Of a stretch of DNA of 64,000 nucleotides, positions 62,406-64,000 are shown piece by piece. The stretch is from positions 1 to 64,000 of the forward strand of contig NZ_JOCB01000007.1 in the NCBI RefSeq assembly GCF_000718775.1, in the 5' to 3' direction. The position numbers and the translations under genes are program-made. Position 1 is the stretch's first letter. Each line of letters opens with the position of its first letter. Source of the stretch: Streptomyces sp. NRRL S-31 (GTDB taxonomy: Bacteria > Actinomycetota > Actinomycetes > Streptomycetales > Streptomycetaceae). A model generated the notes under the pieces. The model ran no database searches. It saw only the letters and a list, made by a program, of their open reading frames with translations, and had not been told where the DNA came from.

Positions 62406-63641
62406 TCACCCGTCACCGCGGTCGCGTACGCCCTGGTCCGGCGGACACTGGCGCCGGATGTCGGCGCCGGCGTCGCTGTGGCGGGGGCCGGAGGTTCCGT
62501 GCCAGTCCAGGACCATGATGGTGGCGTCGTCCGGCAGGGAGCCGTGACAGACCTCATGGACTGCGCCGATCAGGGCGCGGACCACTTCGCGGGGGTGCTC
62601 GTCGCGGGTGTCGTGGAGGACGGCCGGCAGGTCGACGGCGGCGGCGTCGCGCTCGGTCATGCCGTCGGTGAGCAGGATCAGGCGGTCGCCCGGCCGCAGC
62701 TCGAGCTGCTGCACCTCGTAGGCGACCGGGAGGGGAACCCCGAACGGCAGGCAGACCCTGACGGCCAGCTCCTGGACCCGCCCCCCGCGCAGCCGCAGCG
62801 GCCAGGGGTGGCCGGCGTTGACCAGTGCGCAGGCGCCCGTCTCCAGGGTGACGCACAGCAGCTGACCGGTGGCCATGCCGCGGGCGTGCTCGACGAGCGC
62901 CTTGTGGGCGGCATACGCCTGGTCGAGGATGCCGCGCCCGGTGCGGCGTACTCCGCGCAGCGCGTTGACCGTGAGCGTGGCCAGCAGGGCGGAATCGGTG
63001 TCGTGTCCCATCGCGTCCGTGATCGACAGGTGGAGTGTGCCCCGGTCCAGGGCGTAGTCGTAGGTGTCACCGCCGATGTCGTCCGCCGGGGCGAGACCGC
63101 AGGCCAGGGTGAACTGGGCCGCCTCGCAGCAGGACGCCGACGGCAGCAGCTGGTGCTGGATCTCCGCGGCCAGGCTCACGCTGGTGGTACGCCGTCCCCA
63201 GTGGTAGAGGTCGGTGAAGCGGCGGTCGGTGACCACGATGTAGGCGAGCGCGTGCGCGGCCTGCGCCACCGCCTCGCGGACCGTGTCGTCCGCGTACGGC
63301 ACCGACAGGTCCAGTACGCCGATGCAGTCTCCCCGGTTCGTCACCGGCGCCACCATCCGGTGCCCGTCGGGCTCCTGGTACAGGCGCTGGGTGCGCAGTA
63401 CGCGGTCGTACACACTGCCGGGCAGAGGAGTCCGCGCCGCCGCGCCCCGGGCCTCGTCCGCGCCATCGGCCCTGGGCAGCCGTACGGCTTCCTGCCCGAT
63501 CAGGTCGACGAACCAGAACGACACCTCACACGCCGAGAACCGTTCCTCCAGGTTCCGGGCGACCACGTCGACCGACTCCACCGGCGCCGCGTCCTCCGCC
63601 GCTCGCAGCACCTCGTCCAGCCCCAATCCCGCACCGGCCAC
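62406..63641 (-). CDS. GAF-SpoIIE (PP2C-type) serine/threonine phosphatase
   Basis: This 411-aa RsbU-like phosphatase starts at GTG 63641, which has GAGGAGG 7 nt upstream. A GAF-type sensor domain (about 20-165: [33 protein letters not shown]) precedes the SpoIIE/PP2C catalytic domain. There [41 protein letters not shown] and LLTDGMTER supply the metal-binding Asp residues. It probably dephosphorylates an anti-sigma-factor antagonist in stress or developmental signalling; no anti-sigma gene is adjacent. Confidence 0.92.
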   Translation of the reverse strand: MAGAGLGLDEVLRAAEDAAPVESVDVVARNLEERFSACEVSFWFVDLIGQEAVRLPRADGADEARGAAARTPLPGSVYDRVLRTQRLYQEPDGHRMVAPVTNRGDCIGVLDLSVPYADDTVREAVAQAAHALAYIVVTDRRFTDLYHWGRRTTSVSLAAEIQHQLLPSASCCEAAQFTLACGLAPADDIGGDTYDYALDRGTLHLSITDAMGHDTDSALLATLTVNALRGVRRTGRGILDQAYAAHKALVEHARGMATGQLLCVTLETGACALVNAGHPWPLRLRGGRVQELAVRVCLPFGVPLPVAYEVQQLELRPGDRLILLTDGMTERDAAAVDLPAVLHDTRDEHPREVVRALIGAVHEVCHGSLPDDATIMVLDWHGTSGPRHSDAGADIRRQCPPDQGVRDRGDG

Positions 63642-64000
63642 GACGCCACCTCCTCGGCCCACCCCTTGCGGGTTCCCCCAACCAGGCCCCGGACGCGCCG
63701 GCCGCCCGCCGCGCCGATGACGGGAGGCGGCGGGCGGCGACGGGGCGCGGACGGCGGCACCGGCGCCCAGGCGGCCGGCCCGCCCCTGACGGGCGCCCGG
63801 CAGGCCCGTCCGGGCTCAGCCGCCACGGCGGGCGGAACGGGAGGATCGGGCGAGGGCCGGACGAGGGGGATGCCGGGACAGCGCCGCCGCGATCGGTGCC
63901 CACGGGGCGGTGGACCGCGCGGCGACGGGGCGCGGACGGCGGAGGACGCGGCACCGTTTCACGGCGCTCCGCATCCCCGTCCGCGGACCGCTGTACGAAC
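63642..64000. other. Right-edge non-coding region with a 24-bp direct repeat
   Basis: No gene is supported in the last 359 bp. A 24-bp GC-rich sequence is present at both 63734-63757 and 63919-63942 (185-bp offset). Confidence 0.5.

Noticed and set aside
63526..63954. Minus-strand ORF at the right edge
   Set aside because: Arg/Pro/Gly-rich, out of frame with the SpoIIE phosphatase N-terminus, no recognisable pattern.

Overview
This is 64 kb of very GC-rich actinobacterial chromosome. It almost certainly comes from a Streptomyces or close relative. The pointers are a long chaplin with a sortase signal (38337-39053), a PAS-GGDEF-EAL protein matching RmdA, a complete ergothioneine cluster egtABCD, a dodecin, an SCO0930-type lipoprotein, an SCO5918-type protein beside a DEAD-box helicase and cold-shock gene, GTG/TTG starts and 4-nt translational-coupling overlaps. 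I see no rRNA, tRNA, CRISPR array, insertion sequence or prophage.

Layout. (1) 1-36 kb is a housekeeping and accessory block. Its order agrees with what I remember of the S. coelicolor SCO0930 to SCO0883 interval. It holds a secreted Pro/Thr-rich protein cut by the left edge, an SCO0930-type lipoprotein, a methyltransferase coupled to rmdA, a LysR gene divergent from a three-subunit succinate dehydrogenase/fumarate reductase operon, an ornithine-lipid pair (OlsB/OlsA type), a UvrA paralogue, an MT0933-like antitoxin, a flavin oxidoreductase, an HAD phosphatase, dodecin and an orphan solute-binding lipoprotein. Then come egtABCD, a PARG-like macrodomain protein tail-to-tail with a PemK/MazF-like protein, a cupin, an amidase, an esterase, an FMN reductase with a divergent TetR, a TetR plus FAD-monooxygenase pair divergent from a LacI gene, thioredoxin divergent from a disulfide oxidoreductase, peptide deformylase (frameshifted), and a BlaI/M56 protease pair. 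(2) 36-45 kb holds a TPR protein, a decayed ctaG remnant, a metallo-hydrolase, a long chaplin, a cytochrome P450, an ABC transporter (ATPase plus FtsX-type permease), and a histidine kinase convergent with its response regulator. The regulator is split by a frameshift in a 7-bp homopolymer, and the kinase lacks the G1-box aspartate. (3) 45.3-58.2 kb is the most unusual part: a minus-strand operon of giant, uncharacterised, apparently cytoplasmic proteins. In transcription order these are a WD40 propeller, a 966-aa protein with a DUF6603-like core, a 110-aa Pro-rich repeat ORF coupled at both ends, an 844-aa protein and a 1,997-aa protein. (4) 58.9-63.6 kb is a stress/cold-shock block: SCO5918-type protein, DEAD-box helicase, CspA, a MerR/BldC-like regulator and a GAF-SpoIIE phosphatase.

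How the parts fit together. Several modules deal with redox and thiol balance: ergothioneine, thioredoxin plus disulfide oxidoreductase, FMN reductase, the succinate/fumarate complex and flavin monooxygenases. RmdA (c-di-GMP turnover) and the chaplin belong to the developmental programme. The best candidate for an undescribed system is the 45-58 kb giant-protein operon. Its tight gene packing, its coupled repeat ORF and its in-frame minisatellites indicate one co-translated machine of unknown function.
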